Below, piece by piece: positions 35,464 through 48,855 of a stretch of 64,000 nucleotides of DNA (its first letter is position 1; each line of letters starts with the position of its first letter). The position numbers were made by a program, and so were the translations under genes. Source of the DNA: Atkinsonella hypoxylon (Eukaryota > Ascomycota > Sordariomycetes > Hypocreales > Clavicipitaceae); contig JFHB01000144.1 in NCBI GenBank assembly GCA_000729835.1, positions 1-64,000 on the forward strand, read 5' to 3'. The notes under the pieces are model-generated. The model did no database searches. It saw only the letters and a list, made by a program, of their open reading frames with translations, and had not been told where the DNA came from.

Positions 35464-38118
35464 ATAGCACTAAAAGGAACAGGTAAGGGAAAGAGCACAA
35501 GCCCTAAACGGGGTAGTAGTTCTAGTACACTAGCTACAGCTGCTACTAGCTTTCCTAGTCCAGTAAGGTCCCTCCCTCAGCCAGTAGATTCCTCTTCTAA
35601 TAAAGAAGATTATACAGCTAAGAAGGCTCTAAAAGAAGCTAGATTAGCTTCTAAAAGAGTAGTATAAGTCTTTAATGTTTAAGCTAATCTAAAAGCTTAA
35701 ATAGATAAGCAACAAGAGACCCTAAATAGATTTATTAAGTATAGTAAGGCAAAACAAAGCTAAAATAAAGGTAATATAGCTAATTTACTAAGTAAATTAG
35801 ATACTATAATTACATCTATAGGTAATCTCTCTATAGGGTCTCCCTCTAAGATAGTAGATCCTGTTACTTCTAAGACTTCTAAAGTCTCTTTTAAAGTCCC
35901 TAAACCTTCTAGTTCCTTTAATAGTGCTACTTTTCTGCCTGCTTTTAATGAAGGCACTATAAAAGAGTTAAATAAGAAGGTCCACTTAATTCTAGAGGCT
36001 GCTAAGCTAAAAGGCCCTAAAAATTTTAAACAGTAGAAGTAAGCTTTAACTATTTAATTTAAAGCACTAAGATTCCCTTAATTTATTAATAATCCTAGTA
36101 TAGCTAGTACTTTAGTAGATTTAGAACAAGCTATTATCTTTATAATTATATAAGATAGTTGCTAATCTAGACCTTAAGCTGCTATAAGCTAGCATAAGTC
36201 CCCTGTAGATGCCTATAACGTTCTAGTTAGGCAGTATTTATAGAGTGCTAAAATACAATATAGTACACTATATGCTAGTTATTACAACTTATCGTTTTTG
36301 AACTATAAGGGATCTTTAGAGGCCTTTAATGCTAAATTTAATAATTTACTAGCTAGACTATAGCTCTATAGTGTAGCTATTAATCCTATTAACTAGGTAA
36401 ATTATTATATTAATGCTTTAAAGAAGACCTTCTCTAGCTAGGCTAAAAGGCAGCGATATTCTATTAGAGCTGCTAGAGCATAAGGTCTATCTGTAAAAAT
36501 GCTGAATTTACAGTTCCTTATAGCTAACTTATTAGAAGAACAAAGAGATAAAAGCTCCTCTATATTTAAGGCTCTTAGTTATAAAGCTTCTAATTCTAAT
36601 AGTTCTAATAATAATAAAGCTAACTAAGGAAAGAATCCTCCTAATCAGAAGAAGAATTCTAATTCTAACGATTCTAATGCCTCTAAAGATACAGATAAAG
36701 CCTCTAAGAATAAGAAGAAGTGGAAGAGCTAAAGAAGAAATAACAAAAATTCTGGGAATAAGGATAGAGAAGCTGCTTTTGCTATAGGTTGTTATAACCT
36801 ATCTACTAGCAACTAGGATACTATAGATTCCAATAGTAAATTTAGCAGTTCTAGTAGTAATAATTCTTACGATTTAGATATAGAATCTACTACTACTAAT
36901 ACTAGTACTACTAGTAATAATACCCATTCTTTTAATTACTCTAACGGAATAATTAAAAACTCCCTACTATACAACACAGGTTCTACCTATTATATAGTTA
37001 ACAATAAGGCATTTTTTAGGACTTTTAAGCCTATAAAAAAGGGTAAAACTGCGCCTATTACTACTAGAGGAGGTCCAATTTATCCTAAAGGACAGGGAAC
37101 TGCTGTATTCTAGGTACTAGTTAGTATAAATCCAGCTAAATATAGGCCTTTAGCTCTAAAGGATGCTCTATATTGCCTAGGTTTAGATACCAACCAAATT
37201 AGTAGTCTAAAGCACTATTTAATAGGGGGCACTCTCCTTAGAAATCAGCTATTTCTAGCTAATAGAAGCTACTGTAGGCTTCTAAATCCCAAAAAGCATA
37301 GTTTCTTCTTATAGCTTAAGGGGCAAGAGACCCCTAGAGTGTATAAAAACTACGCTAATCTCTCTTATATAGGATTTCTAGCTAGCAATAATTATAATAG
37401 CGGTTATAATGCTAGTTATTCTATAGAGGTTTAAATCCCTTAACAGCCTAGTTTTAATCTAGAGGAATATAGCTAAATCGAGGAATTATCTAACTTTAAA
37501 GAAGAAGAAGCAGATAATACTAATAACAATGCTATAGAGCTATTAGCTCTAGTTCCTAAACGGGCTTCTAGTTAGATTCCTTCTAATAACGGGGATTTAG
37601 AAGGTCTAAATCCTGAGTTGCTGAATATTAGAGGAAGTGGCCGTCTAGATCCCTTAAACGAGGCCTGTAGTTCTCAAGAGATCTAGCAAGATAGGGAGCA
37701 ACAGGAAGCTAGCTCTAATGATAATTCTAGTAGTATAAATCCTACTGCTTCTTCTTCCTATAAGAAGCTCCTAGAATTAGCTGCTACTTAGCACGTTAGA
37801 TTAGGGCATATAGGACTCCCTTTACTAAAGAAGACTGCTTCTATTACTAACGGTATTCCTAATTTTACAAAAATCAAGGAAAAGGATTTTAACTGCCTAG
37901 CTTGCAACCAAGCTAAAGCTGTTAGAAGACCTAGCAAGTATGCTATTCCTGACCCCCCTAGATGTTTAGATATTATAGAGGGAGATACCGTTAAGATAGA
38001 GCCTATATCGCACAATAAGAGGCCTCTAGTTCTTTTTCTAATTGATAGAAAATCACGGTATAAGTGGTCTTTTAATCTAGCTAATAAAGAGGGTTCTACT
38101 CTCTATAGCTGTATTAAA
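35464..38118 (+). pseudogene. gag-pol: Element D gag, protease and integrase N-terminal half
   Basis: A single frame from a likely start at 35464 (ATA for ATG) with only TAG/TAA stops. Gag has a Ser/Lys-rich N-terminus, helical capsid-like region and Asn/Ser/Lys-rich tail; no CCHC knuckle is seen. The protease triad at 36973-36981 reads Asn-Thr-Gly (Asp lost by G-to-A). The integrase zinc finger is intact: His at 37792-37794 and 37807-37809, Cys pair at 37894-37905. The first catalytic Asp of the core is at 37984-37986. The frame is cut at TTAAA by element H and resumes at 44097 in the same frame once 5,978 bp are removed. Confidence 0.88.
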
Positions 38119-38449
38119 TGTCACGGCCATAAGGGAAAGATTAAATGGTCTTATTAGGCTCTATCAACGAAGACTCTAAGATAGAGAGGAAAGGAGGAAA
38201 AAGGAGGCAAAGCCTCTATAGGTGCTTAAGGGCTACAAGATTAACGGACCCTAGTGGAGTTAACAACCTAAAGTAGGGCTACGTTTAGTGCATTTAACAG
38301 TCTAACGTTATTCTGCAATAGTTTAAGGTTCTACTAAAGGATTAAGGCCCTACTAAGCTAGCACTAATAGAGTAGCTAACTTAGAACATTTAAATATTAA
38401 GGTAATAGATAACAATAAAGTATTGTGCTAAGAGCTTATAACTATTACA
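38119..38449 (-). repeat. 3' LTR of element H (331 bp)
   Basis: Outer tip TGTCACGGCC intact; inner tip mutated to ATTACA at 38449. A purine tract AGAAGGGAGTAG on the minus strand (38450-38461) abuts it. Confidence 0.93.
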
Positions 38450-38900
38450 CTACTCCCTTCTAAACCTAATATTATTAAACAATATTAAAGGTTTTACCTA
38501 TATTATATAGGTCTTTTCCTCTTTATTATAGTATTCTTAGCAGCTATATTATTATTGCTGTATTCTACTACAGCTTTATTATTAGTAGCTGCAACTAACT
38601 ATTTCTATAGTCTTACTAGTAGTTCTACAGTATCTAGATACTTCTTGTGAAATTTAACTAAAGCTAATGCTGCATTAGCTAAATTCTTCGCTAAATACTA
38701 TTAATTATCTAGGTTATAACCTTTCTAACTAACCTAATATTCTAAGGTCTTATTCTAACCCTTTAATCTAGAGGCTAGTACCTAGTTAACTTTATATTCC
38801 GTTTAGCTCTAGATTTCTTATAGTTCCTCTAGCGTTATTAGCTGCTAAAGCAATAGATTAATTAATACCTTCTATAGCCTATCTATATAAAACAATAGAG
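38450..38900 (-). other. 3' region of element H
   Basis: Polypurine tract beside the LTR, then the degraded C-terminal end of integrase or untranslated sequence. No chromodomain could be recognised. Confidence 0.4.
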
Positions 38901-41900
38901 ACCCTTTAAACTAGCCTAGAACATCTAAAATAAAGCTATAACCTCTCTTTTTAATTATTAACTACAGACTAATATATTAAGAATTAAGTTAAGTAGTTAG
39001 AGCTAAAGTTATAAAGCCTTTCTTCTATATATAGACTTTATTGCCTATATTAAAGTTAACTTTCTTTCTTTTCTAATTAGCTTAGTTCTTTTATGCCTTT
39101 TAGGCTTTAACTATATTTTGCTATATAAGGTCTTATACCTCCTTTATTTATATAATAATGTTTTAAGCAGTTTATACTCTTTCTAAATTAATAAGATTAA
39201 ATAGTTTATTATTTAATACTAATAGATTCTATAGTAGTTAACCTAATAATACCTAAAGAGAATATATATTTAACAATAAGTGCTATAATATATTATATAT
39301 AAAGTCTAAAGCAAGAAGGTAAATACTTTACTACCTTTAATACTAGTTAATATAGAATCTTAGCTTTTAATCTAATTCCTAATTTATAATCTTTATAGCT
39401 CCTTAGGTTTATAGGTATAAAGAACTTCTATAATAATATTTTATACTAATTAGCTTATTAATTGTTTCTAGGAATTTTAATATAAAAGAGCTAGCATTAT
39501 TGCTAATCTAAACACTAAGTAAGCTAAAGAAACAGTATATATATTAATAATACTGTTATATAATCTTTTCTGCTGTATCTATCTTATAGCCTAAAAGAGT
39601 AGCTATTAGGCAACTAAATTTACAAACAAATACCTAAACGTAGTTATAGCTAAATTTATCTAGAGGTATATTCTTACTATTAACAACTACTTACTTCTAT
39701 ACTTTATTTAGTACTAGTAGAGAGTGTAATAAGCCTAAAGTCTTATTATAGTAAGGTTTATTGCAGTTATAGTCTAGATAATTCTTTATAAAGGTTTAAA
39801 TATTATAGTTTATTCCTTACTACTAATATTACCTTTTAATAAGATTAATTGTTTTATATTAACCTCTATAGGTAAAAATAGGTAGTATATAAGCTTTATA
39901 AATTAACGCTATATATAAAAAGATCTTTCTGTTACTAGTTTAAACTAAAACTACTAGCTTTCTATTGTAAGAACCTAGACTTTATTCTTTATTTTCTTTA
40001 ACAATTAAGTTTACTAGGTTTAATCCTTAAAGTCTTTCTTATACACTTAATATTATTATATTATTAACTTAATTAAGTAGTATTATCTTAAAGGTTTAGT
40101 TTAGAACTTCTTAGGCTTTAACAGTAGAAGTATTAACAGTCTTCCTTAATAGAGTATTAGCAATAATATTATCTTTTCCTTTTTAATACTAGAAAGTAAT
40201 ATTAAAGTTAGCTAAGAAGTTAGTCTATTTAACTTAACGCATTAATAGTAGCCTCTTAGTAGACTAATATAATAGTATTTAGTAATTAGTAATAATAAAG
40301 AATTAAGTACTAAGCAGCTTAGGTTTAAAGTGCTGTAACGTTTAAACTATAGCTAATATTTCTTAATTCTAGATAGAATAAGCTCTTTTTGCTAGTGTTA
40401 TAGTCTTGCTAAAATATCTAATAGGTTTCTATTTATTATTGTCTTATAACTATATAATTACTCCTTCTATAGCGTTGTAAGAAGCATTAGTCTCTACTTA
40501 AGTTTTCCTACCTAGTTAAAAGAAAGCTAATATAGGTGCTTAAGTAGCTAATTTCTTTATTAGATTAAATACTTATTGTTATTCTAGTTTAATAATAAAT
40601 GTTGCCTCTTTCTTAAGCAAGTAATTTAGTAGTTCCACTATATTGCTAGAATAACTGCAGAATATATAGATATAATTATATAACCTAAGGAAGAATCTTA
40701 GTGTAGTCTTAGAAGTTAGATCTTTAATTTTCTAGCTAGTAATAGCTTTAATTTTAGCTAGATTAATTTATATACCTTTTCTAACTTTAATTATTATACT
40801 TAAGTAGTTAATACTTTTTATATTAAACTAGAATTTCTTAATATTACCTTAAAGATTAGCTTTATATAATTAGTAAATAACTTCTTTAACTTAAGACTAA
40901 TAAACCTTTTCTACTTTATTATCTATATAGATTAAGATATTATTAGTATAAGCACTAGTAAAGAGGTTAAGTAATTTATTAAGCTAAGTATTAATAAATA
41001 ATTACTACTAAGCTAGTTTAACTTTTAATCTAAAGAGAAGTACTTTCTACTAAAATGTTTCTTAATAAGTTTAAAAGGCAGTTAGGTATTAGGAGTTTAC
41101 TTTAATTAATATCTAATTAAAAGCTTTAATAATATTAATCTTACTTATTCTTTTAGCTTATTAGCAATTAGTAATAGTTCCTTTAATGTTTAAGGTAGAA
41201 ACTAATTAAGACTTTAGGAAGTTATTAATCTATTAATAATCTTAGTAGAAATGCCTTTTACTAAAGTAAGGTTTTAGAGTAAAAACATTTAATATAGGTT
41301 TATTAGCTATATAGAGTTTAATTAATCTAGCCTTTAATAGTTCTTTAACGGCTTTCTTTTCTAAGAGAAAGTATTTAAGAGAGGTTCTATATATAGAAGA
41401 GGAACTTAATAATAGTTTAGTTAATTCTAATATAATATTATAACTAAAGTAGCTAAGTAGTAATACTATAGTAGCCTTCTTTAAAAAGAATCCTTCTAAA
41501 TATACTAACTATAAAGGAATTAATTTTCTTACTAACTTAATATACTTTAGGTCCTTATTCTTATAAAAGAGAATAGTTTTATCTATATATATCTTTTACT
41601 ATACTTATACTCTAAGAGCTTAAAGACTAACTATAGGTAGTAAAACTATTTAATTAATAAAAGTAATAGCTTTATTAGGTATCTATAACTTCTTCTATTG
41701 CAATTAATAGAGGTTAGCTTTAATTTAAGCTTATAGCTCTATTATATTAACTAGAGGTTTAGTTAAATCTTCCCTTAGAGTTAAAGTAACCTCTTCCTAG
41801 AGATTTAAGCGTTTTAGGATCTAATAGATTAAATACTTTTCTTAATTAATTTAATTGTTTATTCTTTAGTTACATTATAAAGCATTATTCTAAACTATAG

Positions 41901-42350
41901 AATTAACCTTTTTCTCTTATAGGTTTAGTATTATAGTTAATAAGAATTTTATATTGTTAAGTTAATTCTTTAACTATATAATTCTTTTGCTTTAAGGATG
42001 TAACTAAACATCTTAAGCTATTAGCTACTCTTAACTAATAAATATATTATAATCTATATTAGCAATATAGAACTTCTACTTAATAAATTGTTATCTATTT
42101 AGCTTTATTATTCCTTTAACTAAGTAAGTAACTTTTTTAGCACTTTAATTGCAATAATTAAATAAAGATATAGGCATTAATAGCTTCTTAAGAACCTATT
42201 TTAATAACTTCTTAGCTTACTTAGCTACTTAGCAGCTAACTAATAATAAAATATCTACTTCTATATTATATAAAGATTAGATCTTAAATCCTAATCTATA
42301 TAACTATAACTATATAGGAATTATAAATAAATTTAGGTTTTTATTACTAA
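38900..42350 (-). pseudogene. pol: Element H pol (protease/RT/RNase H/integrase)
   Basis: On the minus strand the RT palm lies at about 40750-41700. The catalytic box near 40915-40950 reads Tyr-Thr-Asn-Asn followed by ILIY, i.e. both aspartates lost. RNase H at about 40180-40420 shows an EILAIV stretch and a TNH near-match to TDH. Integrase at about 39400-39850 has a GLLHSL motif after the zinc region and a YNYVQVFV core strand. Order RT-RNase H-integrase defines gypsy. Many RIP stops. Confidence 0.8.
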
Positions 42351-43640
42351 TTCTAGCTACTTATAGTATCTTAACTACTATAAAGACTTCTAGTAGTGCT
42401 CTTAGTTTTTTAAGTTAAAAAACAAACTAAAAGACTAAGAATTCTCTTTTTCTTCTATTGCTTTTTTAGTAGCAGTAATCTTCTTTTTATTAGAGCAGTT
42501 ATAGGTAAAGTGTTCTTTTTCTTTATAATTAAAGCATTAGCCTTTAGCTAATACTTACTCTCTTTTGCAGGAAGAATTCCTAATTTTTAGTAGTTTATAG
42601 CTACTTTTAGTAGTTCTAGTAGAACAGTAAGGTTCTTTTTTAATAGCTTTATAGGCCTTCTTAATATTAAGTTCTTTTCTCTTTTATTAGCGTTTCTTAG
42701 CAATTTACTTATAGGCTAATGCTGCATTAGCTATATAACTAAAAAATACCTTATAGCTAACGTTAAGGTCTTTAGACTTTATTAATAAGATAGAGTTTAA
42801 ATAAGTAGAGATATATTTATAAAGTATACTCTTTCTTTTGCTTACTAGAATATTAGCCTTATCTATAAGCTTATTAATCTAACTAATATATACATTAATG
42901 TTCTTATTAAGGGGGTTATAAACTATATTCTAAAGGGCTTTATAAGTGTATATAGCTTTATTAAAGTTCTAATATATAGCAGTAAGAGTAGCAATTATTT
43001 TAGTAGAGTTTCTAAAGGGATTTATTAAGGTTCTACTATATTAAAACTCTAAAAGATTAGCAGCAGCACTAAATATAGCTAAATAGATAATAGTTATATA
43101 ACTATATTTAGTCTTAAAGACTTTAATGTTTTCTGCAATTTTATTAGCTACGCTATTAACTTAAGCATTAAAGCTTTTACTTAACTTACTATTAAAGATT
43201 AAGGGATTAGTTTCTACCTTCTTTACTTTTCTATTATAATAAGGGTTAAGGGTATTTATATTACTATTAAGATTAAATAGTTAAAAAGCTTTAATAGTAG
43301 CTTTCTTTACTAGCTTAAATATTAAACTAAAAACGCTATTAGCTAGAGTTATACTATAACTATATTCTCTTTAAAACTATTGTTCTTCTTCTAGTTAAGT
43401 AATTCTAATATTACTTTTTTTTAACGCTTAAAGGAGTTCCTTTATATATTTTAAGTCTTTACCTATAGCTTTAGGTTAATCTTCTTTTAATCTAGGTTCT
43501 TTAGAATTATCTTCTAACTTAAATAATATTAAGCTAAAGTCTTCTTCTAAGTTAAGTCTAAGTTCTTTAGAACTATTTTCTTAAACTTCTAGTTCTTCTA
43601 TCTTAAAGCTTACTAGGTGTATAGTTCTTCTTATAATTAT
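42350..43640 (-). pseudogene. gag: Element H gag with CCHC zinc knuckle
   Basis: The minus strand encodes an acidic, Glu/Lys-rich N-terminus with a coiled-coil-like part near 43400-43600, a capsid-like middle, and a zinc knuckle at about 42495-42540 (C-x2-Y-x4-H-x4-C; second cysteine now Tyr by G-to-A). A Lys-rich tail follows. Gag of the gypsy type; not functional. Confidence 0.75.
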
Positions 43641-43760
43641 ATATATAAATCTATATAATTCTTTTTCTTATTAAAACAGCTAATATAGGTAAAATAAAGG
43701 GTAGAAGTCTATATTTATTTATTGCTTAAGCAGTAAATAAAAACAGTAATCTTAGAGTAA

Positions 43761-44091
43761 TATTATAGCTATAAAGGAAAGATTAAATAGTCTTATTAGG
43801 CTCTATTAATAAAGACTTTAAGATAAAGAGGAAAAGAGAAAAAAGAAGGTAAAGCCTTTATAGGTGCTTAAGGGCTATAAGATTAATAGACCTTAGTGGA
43901 GTTAACAACCTAAAGTAGAGCTATATTTAGTGTATTTAACGGTTTAAGGTTGTTCTACAACGGTCTAAGGTTCTACTAAAGGATTAAGGCCCTGCTAAGC
44001 TAGCACTAATAGAGTAGCTAACTTAGAACATCTAAACATTAAGGTAACAGATAACAATAAGGCATCGTGCCGAGGGCTCGTGACCGTTACA
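43761..44091 (-). repeat. 5' LTR of element H (331 bp)
   Basis: Outer tip (minus strand TGTAACGGTCACGAG) intact; inner end at 43761 mutated to TATTATAG. Confidence 0.93.
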
Positions 44092-44096
44092 TTAAA

Positions 44097-46655
44097 GGCT
44101 TCTTTAAGGAGTTAAAGAACCAGTATAACTGCTACCCTAAACACCTTCACTTTGATAGTAGTACAGAAATCGATACTAGGTTGCAAGCTTGGCTATCTTC
44201 TAAGGGTATTTGCTTTAGCACCTCTTGCCCCTATATTCACAAACAGAATAGGCTAATAGAGAGAGCTATAAGGGTACTTCTAGACCGTTTGCCTGCTACC
44301 CTATAGTGGTCACAATTACCTCTGTATCTATAGTCTTACATCCTTCCTGCTATAGTGGATTTAGTTAATACTACTGCGAATAGTACTAAACCACTAAGTC
44401 CTAAACAGCTATATCTAGCTGATTTAGAGCCTTCTAAGACCTATAAGCCTGATTTTTCCAAAATTAGAGCTATAGGCTCCTATTGTGAAGTTCTAATCCT
44501 ATTAGAACAGAGATCTAGGTTGCAGAAGCTAGCTAAAAGAACTATTCCTAGTAGACTTTTAGCTACACTAGGTTCTAATGTATATCTAATATATATTCCC
44601 TCTAAACAAGCTGTTATTAAGACTAGCTTCGTTAAAATTATAGAAGGAATAGGCCCTATTTCTTAGGGCATCCCTAAGGTTCCTATTAGTTCTATAGTGA
44701 ATAATCCTTTAGAGGGAGAAATCGATAAATTAGTGGATAATTATACTCTTAAGTATCCTTATTTTAGTCATCTAGATATGCTAAATTATCTACTAGAACC
44801 TATAGATTAAGCTCTTCTACTAAGTAACCCTATAGAAGCTGTAGAGGCCCCTAAAGCCCCTATATCTATAGAAGCCCCTTAGGCTAATATAGAACCTATA
44901 GAAGCTGAAGCTGAATCTATTAATGCTAATGCTATAGATTTAGATGGAGATATATATTCCTTAATTAAGGATCTATGCTTTAAGGTAAGGGCTAAAGCAG
45001 CTATTACTTCTAATAGTAATAAGGATGAACTTCCTAACACGTAGAAGTAAGCCCTAAAAAGCTCTGCTAAGCAGCATTAGATAGAAGCTACCTATAGCAA
45101 ATTTAAGCAGCTATTAGCTGCTGGAACCTTTAAATTTATAGGGAAAGACTAAGTACCTAAGGGCTGAAGAGTTCTAAAGAATAAGCTTATTTATAGGCTA
45201 AAGAAAGATAAAGAAAATAATCCTATAAAATATAAGGCCTGCCTTATTGCTAAGGGATTTATGCAAATAGAAGGTTAAGACTATCTAGAGACCTTTGCTG
45301 CAACTAGTATTCCTTCTAGCTAGTATATATTATTAGCTCTTGCAGCTTTTAATAACTAGGAAGTTAAGTAAATCGATTTTATAGGAGCGTTTTTAAATAG
45401 CAAGCTAAAAGAAGCTATTTATATAGAAATCCTAGATAGATTCGTTGAATTTGCAGAGTAAGCATCGCTATTAGTAGCTAAGCTACTAAAAAGCTGTAAT
45501 TATAAGCCCTCTAAAGAGTAAGTAATTAAGCTAGAAAAATCCCTCTATAGTCTAAAGTAAAGTCCTAGAGAATAGCAGCAAATTCTAACAGAATTACTTT
45601 AAAAGCATAGATTTAAACCTCTTATATTAGACCTAGTAGTCTTTTATAACCTAGCTACATCTATGTATATTGCTACTTATATAGATAACTGTCTTCTAAT
45701 TAGGCCTGATTTACGATATATTAATAAGCTTAAAAAGCTACTAAATTAAGCTTATCTAATAGAAGATAGAGGACCAGCAGAATTCTTCCTAGGCGTTTAA
45801 ATCACCTATAATAGGTCTAAAAGGTCTATTAAAATCTATTAATCTTAATATATCCTTGAAGCCCTAGAAAGATTCAATATACTAGATGCTAAGCCGGCTT
45901 CTATCCCTATACAGCCAGGAATCCTAAAGCAACTAGTTACAAAATCTCTCTTAAAATTCGATTATAAGCTTTATTAGAGCATAATAGGCACTATAATGTA
46001 CCTTATGTTGCTAACTAGGGCTGATATTGCTTTTTCCGTTTAGTGGCTATCAATATTCCTAGCTAAGCCCTATATAGAGCATCTAAACGCCTCTAAGCAC
46101 CTCCTTTAGTACTTAGGTAGTACTAGAAGCTTTGCTATTGTTTATAAGCGTTCTAGTCTACACTCTTTAGTAGGGTCTTCCTCTAAAAAGTCTTCTAATA
46201 CTACTATTAGTTGTAAAGAAGTCTTAAAGACCCTCCTTAGTTATTGCAATAGCGATTTTGCTAGTGATAAAGTCTCTTCTAAATTAACCTATACTTATCT
46301 ATATAAGCTAGCTAGTGGACCTATTAGCTGGAAATCGAAGAAAGCTAGTACTATTGCTCTTTCTACTTTAGAAGCAGAATCTAATGTATTATCTAAAGCT
46401 ATTAGGGAATTAGAGTAGCTCTACGGCCTTTTTAAGGAGATAAAGCTGCCTTTAACCCCTTCTATTCCTATAAGGTGTAATAATTAAGGCGCTATAGTTA
46501 CTGCTTACAACCTAACGTTGTATAGTAGAACTAAGTACACTCTTTTGAAGTTTAATTACATTAGGGAAAAGATTCGTAAAGGTATAGCTAAGGTTAGTTA
46601 TATTAATACAAATTAGATGCTAGCAGATAGCCTAACTAAGCCTCTTGCTATTTAA
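44097..46655 (+). pseudogene. pol: Element D integrase core, RT and RNase H
   Basis: In frame with 35464-38118 after excising H. The integrase core continues with Asp at 44154-44156 and the catalytic Glu at 44259-44261 in NRLIER (Gly changed to Arg). The open stretches 44067-44306 and 44355-44666 belong to it. RT: a KACLIAKGF block near 45230, the box at 45678-45689 reading Tyr-Ile-Asp-Asn, and FFLGV near 45780. RNase H ends with ADSLTKPL and stop 46653-46655. D has TAG at 46416-46418 where C has TGG, and TAA at 46485-46487 where C has CAA, showing how the stops arose. Confidence 0.9.
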
Positions 46656-46947
46656 AAGCATTAACAATTCATTAAGTTACTAGAGCTTTCTAGCTAGCTT
46701 ATAAAAGTAACAAAAACACTCGAAAAATCAAAAAGCAACAAAAAACAGTTAAAAATCGAAAACAATAAAAACAATTAACAATAACTAGTTATATTTAACT
46801 ATAACTACCCTGGAATTACTGGAATTAGTTATGTTATTTAGTTCTGTTCTTAGTACTGTATTTTTGTTAGTTAATTCTAACTTAGATATCCTTTAAAGGA
46901 GCTAAGTTGCTTATAGAACTAGTTACTTCTTATATTTCTAGAGGGAG
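46656..46947 (+). other. 3' untranslated part and polypurine tract of D
   Basis: A-rich sequence ending in the purine tract CTAGAGGGAG (46938-46947) beside the 3' LTR. No gene. Confidence 0.75.
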
Positions 46948-47651
46948 TGTTAAAAATAAGCTACCCTATATAGCCTATTTTTATGCTTGCTAGTTGCCTG
47001 TTAGTTACTCTATTACGTAACCCTAACTAGGTCTTGTTACGTTGATTTTTAGTAGAGATATCGCTGTTACTAAATGCAAAACATCTAGAATTAACTAAGG
47101 TAAAGTTGCCTAACCTATAGTTAACTTTAACAGCGATTTTCTCTACAACTAGCAATAGTAGAAATTTAAAAAGTATACTATTTAAAAGCTAAGAATTAGG
47201 GCTATTTAATAGTATAATTGTTGGATAGAGTTGCTTATAAGGGTTGCTTATTATTAGTGGAATTTGTTAAATTGTACATATAGGTGTCTCGTTTATATAG
47301 CTGTAAGTCGATTTTTTTGTTTTTATATAGTAAATCTTTTTGCGGAAATTATAAAGTAGCCTATAAGCCCCTTCTAGTAACTACAGCCTGCCGATATAGT
47401 TAGTAAGTCTATAAGGGACTAGAAAGATTTAAGATCCTACTCTTACTAAGTTCGTTATAGCGCTCTCAATATAAAGATACTACTATTACAGTTATCTATT
47501 GCCTTTACGTGATCTATACTATACACTACAGCTTAATTTAGGCCGCTGCTGCTTCCACTACGTGATAATTGCTAGGAGCAATTACAGGTGCTAAATATAA
47601 GAGACCACTACCCTCTTCTATCTAGTCCTGTAATCCCTATTATTTTCAATA
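46948..47651 (+). repeat. 3' LTR of element D (704 bp)
   Basis: Same length as the 5' LTR, with transitions between them. It ends TATTTTCAATA. Confidence 0.93.
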
Positions 47652-47893
47652 ATAAAGAACTAGAAAGATTTAAGATTCTACCTTTACTTATTTGTTACAG
47701 CGCTCTTAATATAAAGATACTACTATTACAGTTATCTATTGCCTCTACGTAATCTATACTATACACTACAGCTTAATTTAGGCTGCTGCTACTTCTACTA
47801 CGTAATAATTACTAGGAGCAATTATAGGTGCTAAATCTAAGAGACTACTACCCTCTTAGATATCTAGTTCTGTAATCCCTATTATTTTCAATA
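47652..47893 (+). repeat. Truncated 5' LTR of element E
   Basis: Only the last 242 bases of the copia LTR, starting at ATAAAGAACT, which is an internal LTR position (compare D near 34276). D was probably inserted into this LTR and the left part was lost by rearrangement. Confidence 0.85.
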
Positions 47894-48855
47894 GGTTATA
47901 AGCCTAGAAGACCTATCTGCAAGCTATTAGCCCGCTAAAAATCTACTATTATGTACTATATTACCTACTAGAAGTTATATTAAGACCTACGCTAGCAGCT
48001 ATTGCTGCTATTAGTAGCTTACTAGAAGCTATTAATACCTGCTGTATATATATCGCTAGCTACTATACTGGTATTTACATTCTGCCTACCCTATACCTCC
48101 TGCACTAGTTCTATGCACTCTATGTATATACACTTTTAAAGCTATTCTTAATAGCTAGGTTCTATTGTTGTATAACATTAAAATATATATATCTATATAC
48201 ATTATATTTACACTGTAAATTGTTTTATTAGGCACTACCTTATTAATTATTTCTATTAAGAAATAAGCTTAGCGCTACACTACATTGCTTATTGTTATGC
48301 TGTTATCTTGTATATTGTGCACCTTATGCACCTCTATTAGTAGCTATACTACAATTTGTAGTGTACACCTAATAGCTTTTATTGTAAATATTCCTGTGTT
48401 TTTAGTTGTAGAATTAATTTATATAGTAATCCTATTAGTTAGGATTTTAAAGTAGGAATTAGCTAGATATCCCTAAATTAGCTATACTTAGGTCTTTACT
48501 AATTTGTTAGAACCTAATTAGAGAAGAATCTCCTGAATTTTTTAGCTAAAAATAGCTAGGACCTATGTTTTATACCCCTTGTAACTGCTTGTTAATCTAG
48601 TCTGCTATATAAATTGTATGCGTATATAGATTGCAATACAACACAGCCTTAGAGCTTGTTATATCTATTACAAAAGAAATCGGAGAAAAATCTTAGTATA
48701 ATTTCTTAAGATATAGGGCACTTCTAGTTCTATAATAGAGTAATCTATTAATATCTAGTAGAGGTTATTACTGTTATTTACTACTATTTCCACTATAATT
48801 TAGCTATAATTAGCTATAAAAGAGCGTTAAATTAGCTACTTTTTAAACCCTTAAA
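47894..48855 (+). other. Primer binding site and leader of E
   Basis: GGTTATAAGCCT (47894-47905) is the primer site, then a leader matching D 34527-35463, more mutated. No gene. Confidence 0.7.

Larger units (their letters stand above)
38119..44091 (-). mobile_element. Element H: Ty3/gypsy retrotransposon inside D integrase
   Basis: 5,973 bp with 331-bp LTRs and the TSD TTAAA at 38114-38118 and 44092-44096. Coding is on the minus strand: gag with a zinc knuckle, RT, RNase H, integrase. Inner LTR ends and the interior are heavily mutated; both outer tips are not. A compact element with no room for an extra ORF. Confidence 0.95.
33811..47651 (+). mobile_element. Copia element D, two LTRs, interrupted by gypsy H
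   Basis: LTRs of 704 bp each at 33811-34514 and 46948-47651, a primer site, long leader, one-frame gag-pol, polypurine tract. Flanking 5-mers differ (GCAGG left, ATAAA right), so there is no target duplication; the left neighbour is C and the right neighbour a broken E LTR. That suggests recombination after insertion. D is the best-preserved copia copy in the window. Confidence 0.9.

Noticed and set aside
37788..38015. 75-codon minus-strand frame
   Set aside because: Antisense to the integrase zinc finger of element D, which is clearly coded on the plus strand.
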